The notes beneath the pieces are model-generated. The model was not told the origin of the DNA. It saw only the letters and a program-made list of their open reading frames with translations, and did no database searches. Below are positions 48,808-58,800 of a stretch of DNA of 64,000 nucleotides, one piece after another. Positions within the stretch are counted from its first letter, which is position 1, and the number at the start of each line of letters is the position of its first letter. Position numbers and translations under genes: made by a program. Source of the DNA: UBA6244 sp965140775 (GTDB taxonomy: Bacteria; Bacteroidota; Bacteroidia; Bacteroidales; F082); the NCBI GenBank assembly GCA_965140775.1, contig OZ223471.1, forward strand, positions 3,844,001 to 3,908,000, written 5' to 3'.

Positions 48808-51285
48808 TTAGTCCACAACGAATTTTTGATAATGCACTTCCTTGCCTGCATCAATTTTCAACAAATACACTCCGGCGGGAAGTCCGGATAATTGGATGAG
48901 AGAATTGTTTGAACCCACCACCCCTTTGGTGCTGACCAATGCCCGGACTTTTACACCTTGTATGGACAGTATCTCCATGGTGATTTCTTCAGGATTACTC
49001 AGCGTGAAATCCACGTGCAATGCACCATGGGCAGGAACGGGATAAACACGCAGGTTGGAAATCCCTGAAATTTCGTCGATAAAATCAGAACACCCATCGT
49101 TGCCCGTGGTATCGGTAACCGAAAAATAAGCCGGACTTTGGGCCAACAAGGTTTGTGAAGTCAGGTCTTTTACCAGAACTTTGTATTTGCAACCAATTTC
49201 GGTGGAAGTGGGTATGGACCAAAGATAAGCTCCATCGCTTTCCACCGTATCCAGGGTGGCGAGGTAGTTATCTTCACGATAGAGCTCAATGATTACCTCA
49301 TCTGAGATGTTGTCTTCCCAACGAATGAAATAATCCAATCCATACATCCATTTTTCGCCTCCGATGGGCGAAATCATGTCGATATACCCCCCTTCGGTAC
49401 CAAAATATCCGGTTTCGGACCAAGGACTTTCAAGCACCTGGTCTTCTGCCTCAGAAAAGGTTTTAACCCGCCAGAAATATTGAGTTTGGGGTTCACCCAT
49501 AAAACTGTAATTGGTAGGACTGTAGTTTGTTTCCTCTACTACGATATCATTAAAATTTTCGTCGGTAGCCACCTGAAGCGTGAAATATTTAAAGAAACCA
49601 TTGGGTGCCCATTCCATTTTAACCTCTTCGTTTTCGTTTAAGCGGGCACCATTTTTTGGAGATTCGAGCCAGGGCTGATAGGCAGAAACTTCCAGGTCAG
49701 GATATCCGAAAACGAATTCATATTTATCCGAATCGGAGATAACAAAATCAGCGATCAGCTGACCGGTTACGAAATTATATGTGGTAGGCAATGGCTCGAA
49801 TTGGCCCTGTGTATCGAATTGACGTGCATACACTGTTATTTGCTCCGGCTGACTTATACCCAGAATATCCACATCAAAATAAGCTGTACCTTCGATTGAC
49901 ATCCAATCGGGATACATGGTGAGGCGTTGGGGCAACAACAAGGGGTCTTTTCCTGCAAAAGTCGGTTTTACAGGTGCTTTGCTGTAGGTAGCCACTGTAA
50001 ATTCGTTGTAGCCAATTCCCCCTAAAACGTTCACTTTCACTTTAACTCCCGTATCCAGTGTATCTCCTTGAAGAAAGGAATAAGTGTTTCCCTGTGCCAA
50101 ATCGATTTCGGCTTGTTCGGCAATCAGACCATCACCCATAGGGAATTTAAAAGCACGGTAGCTTTCCACATCCGGATTGTCGAAATACACTTCGTAGGCA
50201 ATGTTGCCTTCGGGATCAACCTCGGTACAGGTGGGAATCTGTGCACCATTGGCACCACCCCATCCTATGAGCGTATTGCCATTGGGTAAGCGAAATGCAT
50301 TGCCCCGATGCCATCCTTTTATCTGGGTTGGGTAAGCATAAGTCCACACCAATTCTGCTGTTTTGTTCACTTCATCCAGAATAAATTCGTTGACCTTTGA
50401 ATTGGCATTGGCTCCTCCACGGGGCGAATTGTCGTAAACCAACACATGACCATTTTCGAGACGATAAAACATATGACCGGCCACCATGCCAACACCATCG
50501 GTGCTATCTACTCCAATAAATGAAAACTCATTTTCGTCACCACCCAGATGCCACATAATTTCACCGGTTTGACGACTGAGTTTTTTGGTCCAGGTAGGTG
50601 TACCAAAGATGATATTGCCATCAACATCCAGATTGATATTGTTCAAATGAAATTCGGCAACAGTTTGTAAATTGGCTCTGGCTCCCCAATTAAAAGTTTC
50701 AGGATTGTAATGATCCCACGAACGCCACTGGAAGATCACTTCCCCTTCGGCATCCAGTTCCTGGATGATACCGCCCGACACCATAGCGTCGGGATAGCCG
50801 CCATCCACCAATTGGCTCAAGTCCATTTGGGTTAAATAATAGCCAAACATCAGGATATGTCCGTTGGGAAGGATTTGAAAATCGTGTGCTTCGGCCACAT
50901 ATCCATTTTTTAGACCAATGCTATCCATGAGATTCATTTCCTGGTCCATCACCATGTGAACACAATTGCCACCCCCTGTATAATCGTGGTGTGAGGTAAA
51001 CTGAGCATAGGTCAACTGGCCATTGGGTTGCATTTTTAAGTCGTAAGCATAATCATGTGCCAATTCGCGGTATTTGTACACCTGACCTGCCGTATCCAGA
51101 ATAAACACGTAATAACCAACACCTTCCACATCGGTGGAAACGGTTAAAAACGTAAAGCCATCGTCGGTGTTACCATTGTTGACAATGGAATAACCCGGAA
51201 AATTCGACGGAAGTTGGGCGTGCATGTGGATAGCAGTTCCAAAAAACAAAAGAAATAACGGAATAAGAAAGGTAATTTTTTTCAT
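48808..51285 (-). CDS. Arylsulfotransferase (ASST)-like protein with T9SS sorting domain
   Basis: 825 residues: signal peptide (1-22, ending HAQ), an N-terminal beta-propeller of arylsulfotransferase type (about 40-400; blades with EAHDFQILPNGHILMFGY, WHLGGDENEFSF, GHMFYRLENGHVLVYDN and KGWHRGNAFRLPNGNTLIGWG), beta-sandwich domains (about 400-740) and a C-terminal T9SS sorting domain (LRVYPVPAHGALHVDF ... GVYLLKIDAG ... YQKFVVD). ASST enzymes transfer sulfate between phenols; catalytic histidines in these propellers are likely but not proven here. A consensus promoter with 20-bp spacing precedes it. Secreted to the surface. Confidence 0.9.
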   Translation of the reverse strand: MKKITFLIPLFLLFFGTAIHMHAQLPSNFPGYSIVNNGNTDDGFTFLTVSTDVEGVGYYVFILDTAGQVYKYRELAHDYAYDLKMQPNGQLTYAQFTSHHDYTGGGNCVHMVMDQEMNLMDSIGLKNGYVAEAHDFQILPNGHILMFGYYLTQMDLSQLVDGGYPDAMVSGGIIQELDAEGEVIFQWRSWDHYNPETFNWGARANLQTVAEFHLNNINLDVDGNIIFGTPTWTKKLSRQTGEIMWHLGGDENEFSFIGVDSTDGVGMVAGHMFYRLENGHVLVYDNSPRGGANANSKVNEFILDEVNKTAELVWTYAYPTQIKGWHRGNAFRLPNGNTLIGWGGANGAQIPTCTEVDPEGNIAYEVYFDNPDVESYRAFKFPMGDGLIAEQAEIDLAQGNTYSFLQGDTLDTGVKVKVNVLGGIGYNEFTVATYSKAPVKPTFAGKDPLLLPQRLTMYPDWMSIEGTAYFDVDILGISQPEQITVYARQFDTQGQFEPLPTTYNFVTGQLIADFVISDSDKYEFVFGYPDLEVSAYQPWLESPKNGARLNENEEVKMEWAPNGFFKYFTLQVATDENFNDIVVEETNYSPTNYSFMGEPQTQYFWRVKTFSEAEDQVLESPWSETGYFGTEGGYIDMISPIGGEKWMYGLDYFIRWEDNISDEVIIELYREDNYLATLDTVESDGAYLWSIPTSTEIGCKYKVLVKDLTSQTLLAQSPAYFSVTDTTGNDGCSDFIDEISGISNLRVYPVPAHGALHVDFTLSNPEEITMEILSIQGVKVRALVSTKGVVGSNNSLIQLSGLPAGVYLLKIDAGKEVHYQKFVVD

Positions 51286-51344
51286 TACAAGGATATTTGA
51301 AAAGTGATCGCCATTGGATGACGGGAAAAAATACTATAATGGTG

Positions 51345-51376
51345 CAAAGGTAATATACCTTATTGTAGAGGACAAA
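51345..51376 (-). promoter_or_regulatory. Promoter of the ASST-like gene
   Basis: Minus strand: TTTG (51376-51373), 20 bp, TACCTTTG (51352-51345), one base off the usual 19-bp spacer. The leader to the ATG at 51285 is about 55 nt. Confidence 0.75.
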
Positions 51377-51521
51377 TCGGGAGTTAAAACAGATGCATGC
51401 GAAATAGGGTAATTTGAGATTTAAGCTGAGTCCACTCCGAAAAGTAGGTTATCAGGAAACAAGAGGGAGAGGAGAATGCGGAATAAGGTGGACATGTCAA
51501 CGAACACGTTGGTAGTATTCC

Positions 51522-51567
51522 GAAAAAAAACAACCTACCTCACTCTTTTTCAAGGGTGGGTAGGTTG
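51522..51567 (-). terminator. Rho-independent terminator of the LruC lipoprotein gene
   Basis: Stem CAACCTACC (51531-51539) / GGTAGGTTG (51559-51567), with extra CACTC/GGGTG pairing inside, followed on the minus strand by TTTTTTTTCGG (51530-51520). It lies 23 bp past the stop codon at 51590. Confidence 0.88.
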
Positions 51568-51589
51568 CCCATTCGATATAAACCAAATC

Positions 51590-53650
51590 TTATTTTGTAA
51601 TCTGCTTTTGCGTGGGATAAATCAGAAGATCATTCCGATATCCTGTGAAATCTTTGTACCAGTCGTTATGTGCAGTTCCGCCGCTTTCGGCCCAATCAGC
51701 AAACCAATTGTAAGCTCCCGTAATATCCTGGAATTCAATTACCCAATCAAATCCCTCAGCTATATTGATGGCCCAGGGCAGGTTGTTGGAAGTAACAAAA
51801 TATCGTCCTTCAGCAATGGAGGAGTCGTCGTCGGATTGACCAAAATAGTTGGTGTCGAAGAGATCAGAGGGAGGGTAATTGGGCAAATGCACCTCAAGAC
51901 CACGTTCGCCCGGCGCACCATTCACGGTAGTGTTTACAATAATAAACGGGTTAAAACTCCCAATATTCAACTGACTGTATGTAATGGCATTATCTGCAAA
52001 AACAATGTTTACCACAATGGTTACGGGATCAATGTAATCGTATGCCAATTGGGTGTTGACACCAATACCTCCCGTAGTTTGGGGCATTATCCGGCGGGCA
52101 TCATCGTAAACGATAACGGTAGCTTTACTTTGACCAACTTCAAGACCATTACCAGCTATATTAAATACGGTAGTGTTTATGACGTTAAATCCGGTAACGG
52201 ACACAACATCACCAGGAGCCACTGTAGGCAAGGTAAATCCAAAGCCATTATGATAGGAGGCACCATAGGCCCTTATGGTAAAGGTAGCGGTAATGTTTTG
52301 AACAAATTCATTGTTGTCTTTATTCACATTAAAGTCGTAATCGATAATCAGGTCGTTGAAGTCGTAATCACCTTTTCCGGGCCACAAATCTTCATAGGCC
52401 AATGTTCCGGCCAATTGCTCGTCGGTACCTCCGCCACCCTGGCCACAACCGGTAATAACTTCTTCAATTGTAACGTTGCGTGGAGTTTCCACCACCAGTT
52501 TAAATTCATCTGTTTCGTCTCCGGACGCAGTAACAGTGAGGGTTTGATTGATATCCAACAGATAGGTGCCATTGCTTACTTCATCGTTGTTTTTGTATAA
52601 AGTATAGATTTTGGAAGCAATCATCGCACCATCACCTGTGTTTCTGATGGTGAAAACAACGTCAGGATGAATGCAAATGGAGGACACTTCTATAAAGGGA
52701 TCTTCCACTGTTGGATCCGGAGGACAAGTCAACGCACCTGAATTGACCGTACCTTCATGAAAGCTCAGGTTGATGGCCTCAGCTGCATCAACAAAATCAG
52801 ACACTGTATGATTATGCATATCTCCGCCACCAAGGGCAATTTCAGCCATGGTCAGAAAATCATTTACAGTCATGTTCCGGAAAACACCATCAGCAAATAC
52901 CAGTTCGCCCAGGTTATAATCATTAGCAGTGCCAATTTTTCCGGCATCGCTATAATCGCGATTGAGACGCGCAGCGATAATTTGGCTAGCCATGTTGCCT
53001 AATCTTTCGTCGGGATTAACATAGTTACGGTTAAGAACACCGCCATTACCTCCTGCCCGAAAGTTTGATACATCATTTGTACTGTTGAAGGTGATCGTGT
53101 AGCCATCGGGGTCACCCACCACAAGCGATCCGGGATATATTTCATCAAAGTAGGCATCCCGAATGGATCCAACATTATTTCCGGCAGCTTTTTGGAACCA
53201 GCCTCCCTGTGAGTAGCTGGCCATGCCCGACAGGTCGCAACCTACCACTGCTGTTGATTTTAAGCTATTATTAAAATTGTACGACAAGGTTTGATTGCTG
53301 ATATAAACCATGTTTGGTCCTGTTGCACCATTGTACGACAAACGCAGTTCACTCAGGTACGAGGGAACCGTTATTAAGGTATGAATGGTTCTGGAACCAT
53401 CTTCAGGATAACCTCTGAAATACCGAACGCTTCCATCTCTGTTGGTGATGAGGAGCGGCTGAATTTCACCTTCTGCCGGAAGGGTAATGTTTACTGTTAA
53501 GGTTTGTGAGGTTTTCCAGTCGAAATCTGCAGGAACTACCAGGTCGTTCATGGTAGGTGTAGTCGGGTCCGGGGTAGTAGTATCTTTTTTACAGCCTGCT
53601 GCTACTATGATTAAGAAGCTGATCAGGGCAATCAATTTAAGTGATTTCAT
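51590..53650 (-). CDS. LruC domain-containing lipoprotein
   Basis: 686 residues from the ATG at 53650. The lipoprotein signal ends IIVAAGC (Cys20), then a low-complexity Thr/Pro/Asp linker. An N-terminal beta-rich region leads to the LruC domain (about 430-680), recognised by LAYEDLWPGKGDYDFNDLIIDYDF and FTIRAYGASYHNGFGFTLP. A CARDB/Ig-like segment stands before it (about 340-410, VFTIRNTGDGAMIASK). LruC-domain proteins are outer-surface lipoproteins named from Leptospira; the ligand is unknown. Confidence 0.9.
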   Translation of the reverse strand: MKSLKLIALISFLIIVAAGCKKDTTTPDPTTPTMNDLVVPADFDWKTSQTLTVNITLPAEGEIQPLLITNRDGSVRYFRGYPEDGSRTIHTLITVPSYLSELRLSYNGATGPNMVYISNQTLSYNFNNSLKSTAVVGCDLSGMASYSQGGWFQKAAGNNVGSIRDAYFDEIYPGSLVVGDPDGYTITFNSTNDVSNFRAGGNGGVLNRNYVNPDERLGNMASQIIAARLNRDYSDAGKIGTANDYNLGELVFADGVFRNMTVNDFLTMAEIALGGGDMHNHTVSDFVDAAEAINLSFHEGTVNSGALTCPPDPTVEDPFIEVSSICIHPDVVFTIRNTGDGAMIASKIYTLYKNNDEVSNGTYLLDINQTLTVTASGDETDEFKLVVETPRNVTIEEVITGCGQGGGGTDEQLAGTLAYEDLWPGKGDYDFNDLIIDYDFNVNKDNNEFVQNITATFTIRAYGASYHNGFGFTLPTVAPGDVVSVTGFNVINTTVFNIAGNGLEVGQSKATVIVYDDARRIMPQTTGGIGVNTQLAYDYIDPVTIVVNIVFADNAITYSQLNIGSFNPFIIVNTTVNGAPGERGLEVHLPNYPPSDLFDTNYFGQSDDDSSIAEGRYFVTSNNLPWAINIAEGFDWVIEFQDITGAYNWFADWAESGGTAHNDWYKDFTGYRNDLLIYPTQKQITK

Positions 53651-54162
53651 GTTAGTCATATTATTTAGTTCATCCTTTATGGTCAAAACCTGTGCCGTTG
53701 ATATAAATTACCTGTTTATCAACATTTTAATCACACAACATCCACCAAGCGACCTTATCAAAATGGGAAGTTCCTGATGCAAACAAACCAAAATGAATCA
53801 TTTTGATTGGAAGTACGACAACCGATTTAGCCTGGCCAGGGAAAGGTCATCACCTCAGTCAGTTGTCGGATTTGCTCCTGCGCAAATGTGAGGAATTAGT
53901 TCAAGAAGGGAGATGGTATTTTAGTGTAGTCCAAGCGGGACAATTTTCGAACCGGTTTATTGAAGATCTAAAATTAATTGTTCGAATAAGCTATTGACGT
54001 AATATTTTATCTGCTAACAGCTCAGTCATTAGGCAGCATCATGTTTTTCTAATACTTATGTTTTTGACAGCCAATTTGTCTGTCACAAAAACACTATTTC
54101 AGCAGGATACATTACTTATAGAGTCCTCTTTGTTATCATTAAAAAATCAACAAATATTAATG
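53651..54162. other. AT-rich gap upstream of the IS element, no confident gene
   Basis: About 510 bp between the LruC gene and the left target duplication. A 64-codon frame begins with TTG at 53803 directly after a stop codon, and a 32-codon ATG frame overlaps it; neither resembles a known protein. TGACAG/CTGTCA with flanking T and A runs (54061-54090) forms an imperfect hairpin that may be a terminator. No promoter box with both elements was seen. Confidence 0.6.
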
Positions 54163-54171
54163 TTACCTAAT
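54163..54171. repeat. 9-bp target site duplication, left copy (TTACCTAAT)
   Basis: TTACCTAAT directly abuts the left inverted repeat and is repeated exactly at 55479-55487, directly abutting the right one. Confidence 0.93.
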
Positions 54172-55478
54172 CACTAGTGATGCGTTAACTTTATAAAAAC
54201 ATTTGTATACAATTGATATTTATATAATTATAAGCGTTCTTTGATTTTTTGATTTGATTTGCATGGTAGTTTTGTGAGAAATCACAAAATTATGAATAGC
54301 GGGAAGTATGTTTTTGCTCAAGTTTTATCGCTAATAAATAAATATGAGTTCAATAAATGCGTTAAACGATATAATGGGAATTATCGAACTCGTGGACTTA
54401 ATTGCTGGAATCAATTTGCTCAGCTCCTTTTTGGACAGCTTACTTCCAGGAACGGGTTGAGAGATATTTGTCTCTGCCTTAATGCGCACAAGAAAAGTTT
54501 ATATCATTTAGGCATTAAGCGAAGTGTCAATCAGTCAACCCTGTCACGAGCAAATGAAAGTCGTGATTGGCGCATTTTTGCGGACTTCGGAATGTATCTC
54601 ATAAAACTTGTTCAACCTCTTTATGCTAATTGTTCTGTACCACATTTGGAGATTGAGAATGATATATTTGTTCTTGATTCATCCACCATCTCACTTAGCC
54701 TAACGCTATGGAGTTGGGCAAAGGGTAAACGTTCCAGGGGAGCTATTAAAATTCATACCATGATAGATTTGCGAGGCAACATACCAATCTTTATCCACAT
54801 AACCGACGGTAAATATCATGATGTAAATGCACTGGACGAGATTGAAATCATACCAAATGCAATATACGTTATGGACAAAGCATATATTGATTTCAAACGT
54901 CTTTACACCTTAAATCAAGTAGGTGCATTTTTTGTAGTTCGAGCCAAGGATAATTTTCGGTTTAGAGTGATTAAGTCTCGAAAAGTAGATAAAGACATCG
55001 GTTTACGCTGTGATCAGGTTGTCAAGCTGGTAATATACAATAGCAAAAAACAATACCCTGAAAAACTGCGGAGGATTAAATACTATGATAGCGAAAAGGA
55101 TATAACGCTTGTATTTCTGACCAACAACTTTGATGTGGATGCTATAGAAGTAGCTGCACTATACAAAAACCGTTGGCAAGTTGAACTATTCTTCAAATGG
55201 ATAAAACAAAACCTACAGAAAAAAACAATCTGGGGTCATTCTGAAAATGCTGTCAAAATCCACATTTGGGTAGCCGTTTGTACCTACTTAATAGTAGCAT
55301 ACCTGAAATATCAGCTTCGGAGCCCCTATTCAGTCTATGAAATTATGCAGATATTAGGGATTTCGGCTTTTGCCAAAACACCTATAAATGAACTGCTTAC
55401 CAAAACACAAATCAAACAAAATGTCAAAGAACAACTTAACTTATTTAATTTCAATGAAATATTAACGCATCACTAGTG
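54172..55478 (+). mobile_element. Intact IS4-family insertion sequence, 1307 bp
   Basis: Terminal inverted repeats are identical over 17 bp: CACTAGTGATGCGTTAA (54172-54188) and its complement (55462-55478). A 9-bp direct repeat TTACCTAAT flanks the element. One full-length transposase frame runs nearly end to end, and its TAG stop lies within the right repeat (55474-55476). No other copy is in this window. The exact repeats and full-length frame point to a recent insertion. Confidence 0.95.
54292..55476 (+). CDS. IS4-family DDE transposase
   Basis: 394 residues from the ATG at 54292 (an in-frame TTG at 54259 would add 11). DDE residues: first Asp in FVLDSSTISLSL, second in VMDKAYIDF, and the Glu within the YREK motif (YKNRWQVELFFKWIK: Y, R, E, K at the signature spacing Y-x2-R-x3-E-x6-K). 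N-terminal QLLFGQLTSRNGLRDI is the common IS4 lead-in. A hairpin with a GAAA loop (54270-54289) sits directly upstream of the ATG. The protein cuts and pastes the element. Intact, so likely active. Confidence 0.95.
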   Translation: MNSGKYVFAQVLSLINKYEFNKCVKRYNGNYRTRGLNCWNQFAQLLFGQLTSRNGLRDICLCLNAHKKSLYHLGIKRSVNQSTLSRANESRDWRIFADFGMYLIKLVQPLYANCSVPHLEIENDIFVLDSSTISLSLTLWSWAKGKRSRGAIKIHTMIDLRGNIPIFIHITDGKYHDVNALDEIEIIPNAIYVMDKAYIDFKRLYTLNQVGAFFVVRAKDNFRFRVIKSRKVDKDIGLRCDQVVKLVIYNSKKQYPEKLRRIKYYDSEKDITLVFLTNNFDVDAIEVAALYKNRWQVELFFKWIKQNLQKKTIWGHSENAVKIHIWVAVCTYLIVAYLKYQLRSPYSVYEIMQILGISAFAKTPINELLTKTQIKQNVKEQLNLFNFNEILTHH

Positions 55479-55487
55479 TTACCTAAT
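55479..55487. repeat. 9-bp target site duplication, right copy (TTACCTAAT)
   Basis: Identical to 54163-54171; confirms the element boundaries. Confidence 0.93.
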
Positions 55488-55859
55488 AATGAAGGGTTCT
55501 ACCCGTCAGTAAACTTTCTATTAGCAAAACTCATTTTCTATTGTACTATCTCCTTTCCAAAGGAAATTATTGAAATACGGTTCCTTTTTTTTGGTTTTAA
55601 TACTATTTTACTCTCAATATTTTTTTCTTTTATTCTTTTTTTTGAATCTATGTTTTTTCAATATATTTCATGTTTTTGCATTTGCATATTTCCATTTTAT
55701 ATATACTTTATCTTCTAAATTATGCGTATCCTATAAACTTTTTCACATTGCCTTTTCCTTTTCTCATATGCTGAATTTGTAATAGTAATGAAATATTAGT
55801 GCTTCCTTTTTGACTGATCTACTTAGAGTTACTGACAGCCTCCATTTAACAGCACTCCT
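55488..55859. other. AT-rich non-coding gap between the IS and the RHS locus
   Basis: About 370 bp of T-rich, low-complexity sequence. Frames in it are phenylalanine-rich and not credible as genes. It contains a small palindrome TTTCCAAAGGAAA (from 55554) and ends in the promoter box of the RHS locus. Confidence 0.7.
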
Positions 55860-55867
55860 TACCTTTG
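55860..55867 (+). promoter_or_regulatory. -7 promoter box (TACCTTTG) of the RHS locus
   Basis: TACCTTTG, 28 bp upstream of the first RHS gene's ATG. No -33 TTTG at 19 bp. Confidence 0.5.
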
Positions 55868-55894
55868 TAAAGAAAAATTTCACAATCCTAGAAT

Positions 55895-58800
55895 ATGAAA
55901 ATGACAAATCGTTTCTTAAGGTCCTTTATGATCTTTGCTTTACTTTTATCCATTTCAGACGGAGTCTTTTCTCAAGGCACGCATACTAAGACCCTCCCAC
56001 TTGCTGAGAAGTTAAATCGGCTGAAGGAGCTTGAAAACATGCTCACCTCCCAACGCATCACAAGTGATTTTGCTTCATTTGGCACACCGGATTTCCATGG
56101 AACAAACGTTGGAGGTGGCAACGGAATGAATTATTACTCAGGTACCTATCGCCATTCAATTGATCTGGCCAATGGAGTGTCTTTAACCTACAACAACAAT
56201 GGCATAAGCGTTGGTCAAACTGCCTCATGGGTGGGATTAGGATGGAATCTAAGTACCGGAGGGAAAATAACCAGAAATGTTAGAGGATATCCGGATGATT
56301 TAGGAGTTGGGACCTATGTGTTGGATGATTTCGACAATATGGTTTTCTTTCAAGGCTGGATTAGAGGCAACGCCAATTCACCTGCACCATGTGAGATTGT
56401 GAACTCTTTTGATGTCAACAGCTCGGAGTATACCAGAAGTGGAGATTTGGAATATTTTACAAGCAACATACTCCCTGATAATCCACCTCAGACAATAACA
56501 AAAAAAGATTCCGAACCCGATCTGTTTTCTTTTAGCTACCCAGGGGGTCATGGATCGTTTGTTTTTAGTAGCGAAGCTGTTAGCCCTCAAGACCCAAGAA
56601 AAAGAATAAAAACACTTGTATTTGATGAATCTAGGATTACCTATGAAATAGATCCGTACTTCGACATAACCAAGTTCACCATTGTTGACAGAACCGGCAC
56701 CACCTATATTTTTGATATTCCTGAGAGAATAAACACCAATTCTGGGGTTTTTCCAGAAGACCCAATGAGGGCAGCGTGTTATTTTCTCAACTACCCAAAT
56801 TTCCAATCCGGCACATTTTCAAATCTATCAGCAATACATACGGACTACATCCAGTCATGGTACCTGCACACAATAATTTTACCGGATAAGAGTGAAATTA
56901 CATTTGAATATGACGACGAACATATTTTACTTGAACGAAACTTTTATGCTAATTACAGAAACTATGACTCAGCAGATGAGGAGGTTCTCTCAGAGATGGT
57001 GAGAAACTTCCCTTTCGACGGTTATCCGACTTCAATATTGCAAACAAAAAGGCTAAAAAGAATCTATTCTGATGATTCTGAAATTGATTTTATTGCGAAT
57101 ACAGTTAGAGATGACCTTTATACTGAAGGAATTGATGATGCCCTGCTTCCTAGATCCCTCGATAAAATCAAAGTCTATTCAAAAATTGGTAGCGAAAAAG
57201 TTCTGGAAAAACAAATCGATTTCGTTTACAGTTATTTTGATAGTCAATACTCAACAAATCCTACAGAAAGTAATAAAGGATATGGTATTTTCACTCTTGG
57301 CGAATATAACTACGGTGAATATATCTACAAGAGATTAAAACTTGATGAAATATACATTTACAATGGTCTTGAGTTATTACCGCCTTATAAGTTCGACTAC
57401 GTTAAGGATGATGACGAAAACTACTGGCTTCCGGCAAGATATTCATATTGCCAAGATGCCTACGGTTTTTTTAATTCCAACAATGAAGAAAATTCTTTGG
57501 TTCCGAAGGTGTGGGTTTATAAAAACAGAACTGGGCAATACAGATTTAGTATTTACCCGCTAGATGCTAATTCTCCCGATTATTCCTATCCATCTATTTT
57601 GGATGGCGCTGACAGAAGACCATCATCAAGAGTGGAGGACGTTTCCATTGGAATGCTAGAAAAAATTGTCTATCCCACGGGTGGTTGTATGCGAATAGAA
57701 TATGAACAAAATGATTTTGTTATTGACAATGTTCCTGCAAATACCTTTCACGGCAATGGTGTAAGAGTTTCAAAAATCAGTCTGGGAACAGAAGACGCCA
57801 TTGGGACTACAACTGAGTATAAATACATAACTGATGAACCTGGAAATCTAAGCTCAGGAAAGATGATTGCCATGCCACAGTTTGGACACCTTGACCCAAA
57901 CAACACAGATTGTGAAAGTTTTTTTCATGATGCAGGTAATCAATATGCATATTGGAGTGGAGATGACTTTAATCAATATTATATTCGAGGCACTCACCCA
58001 GAAAATGATATGTCGGAGGGGATTAGTGGTTACAGCCGGGTCGAACAAACAGGAGATGATGTTGATGGGAAAACTGTTTACACCTTTGTTAATGAGGCAA
58101 CATACAATAGTCACGATCCTGCCAACATACTTTACTCAGCCTACCAATTAACTCCTTCTTTTGCAACACCATCGCGCGCCGATTATAATTTTTCAACCTC
58201 ATATATAGGTCAATCTGTACCAGTGCATATTAGCGAAACTGAAACTGGGCTATATTTTAACAATGGATCCTATCCATATCCACCCAACACAAACTATTCA
58301 TGGCATAGAGGAAAACCTCTTGCAAAAGAGGTCTTTGACATCAATGACAATCTTGTTTTAAGTGAAAGTAACGATTACAACATTTTTTATGACAGACATG
58401 GGCAGGGCTCAGGTGAAATCGTATTCGGACTTCAAAACGGTTTTTTAAGAAATAATGTCCCCCCGAAAGACGGGGGATGCGGTAATACATCAGAAGTGTA
58501 TGATTATTTAATCCAACCCGTGACGGTGTCGGCCAAATATGCAATTCATACCGGGGTTGACTCCTACATCTCTACAAAACATAAAACCTATGAACCACAG
58601 GCAGGACATCCAATCAATGAAACTACCCACTACGAACATAACGCCTTTGGGCTCTTATCAGCAGAATCTTTTACTGATGAGATGGGAAACATTATTACAA
58701 CAGAATACCTTTACCCGTGTGATCTCTGGGATCCTGATGTTGAACGACCCACAAATTTAGAAAACGATTTAACAGCTTGTTTTTTTAACGCAATTGAAAA

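Noticed and set aside
51476..52600. A 374-codon plus-strand frame inside the LruC lipoprotein gene
   Set aside because: The opposite strand carries a complete lipoprotein with a clear terminator; the antisense protein is low in recognisable features.
53803..53997. A 64-codon TTG-start frame in the gap before the IS element
   Set aside because: It begins directly after a stop, has no match and overlaps another short frame; possibly a decayed gene but not supported.
55476..55718. An 80-codon, Phe-rich frame after the IS element
   Set aside because: Low-complexity translation of T-rich DNA, starting at the IS boundary.
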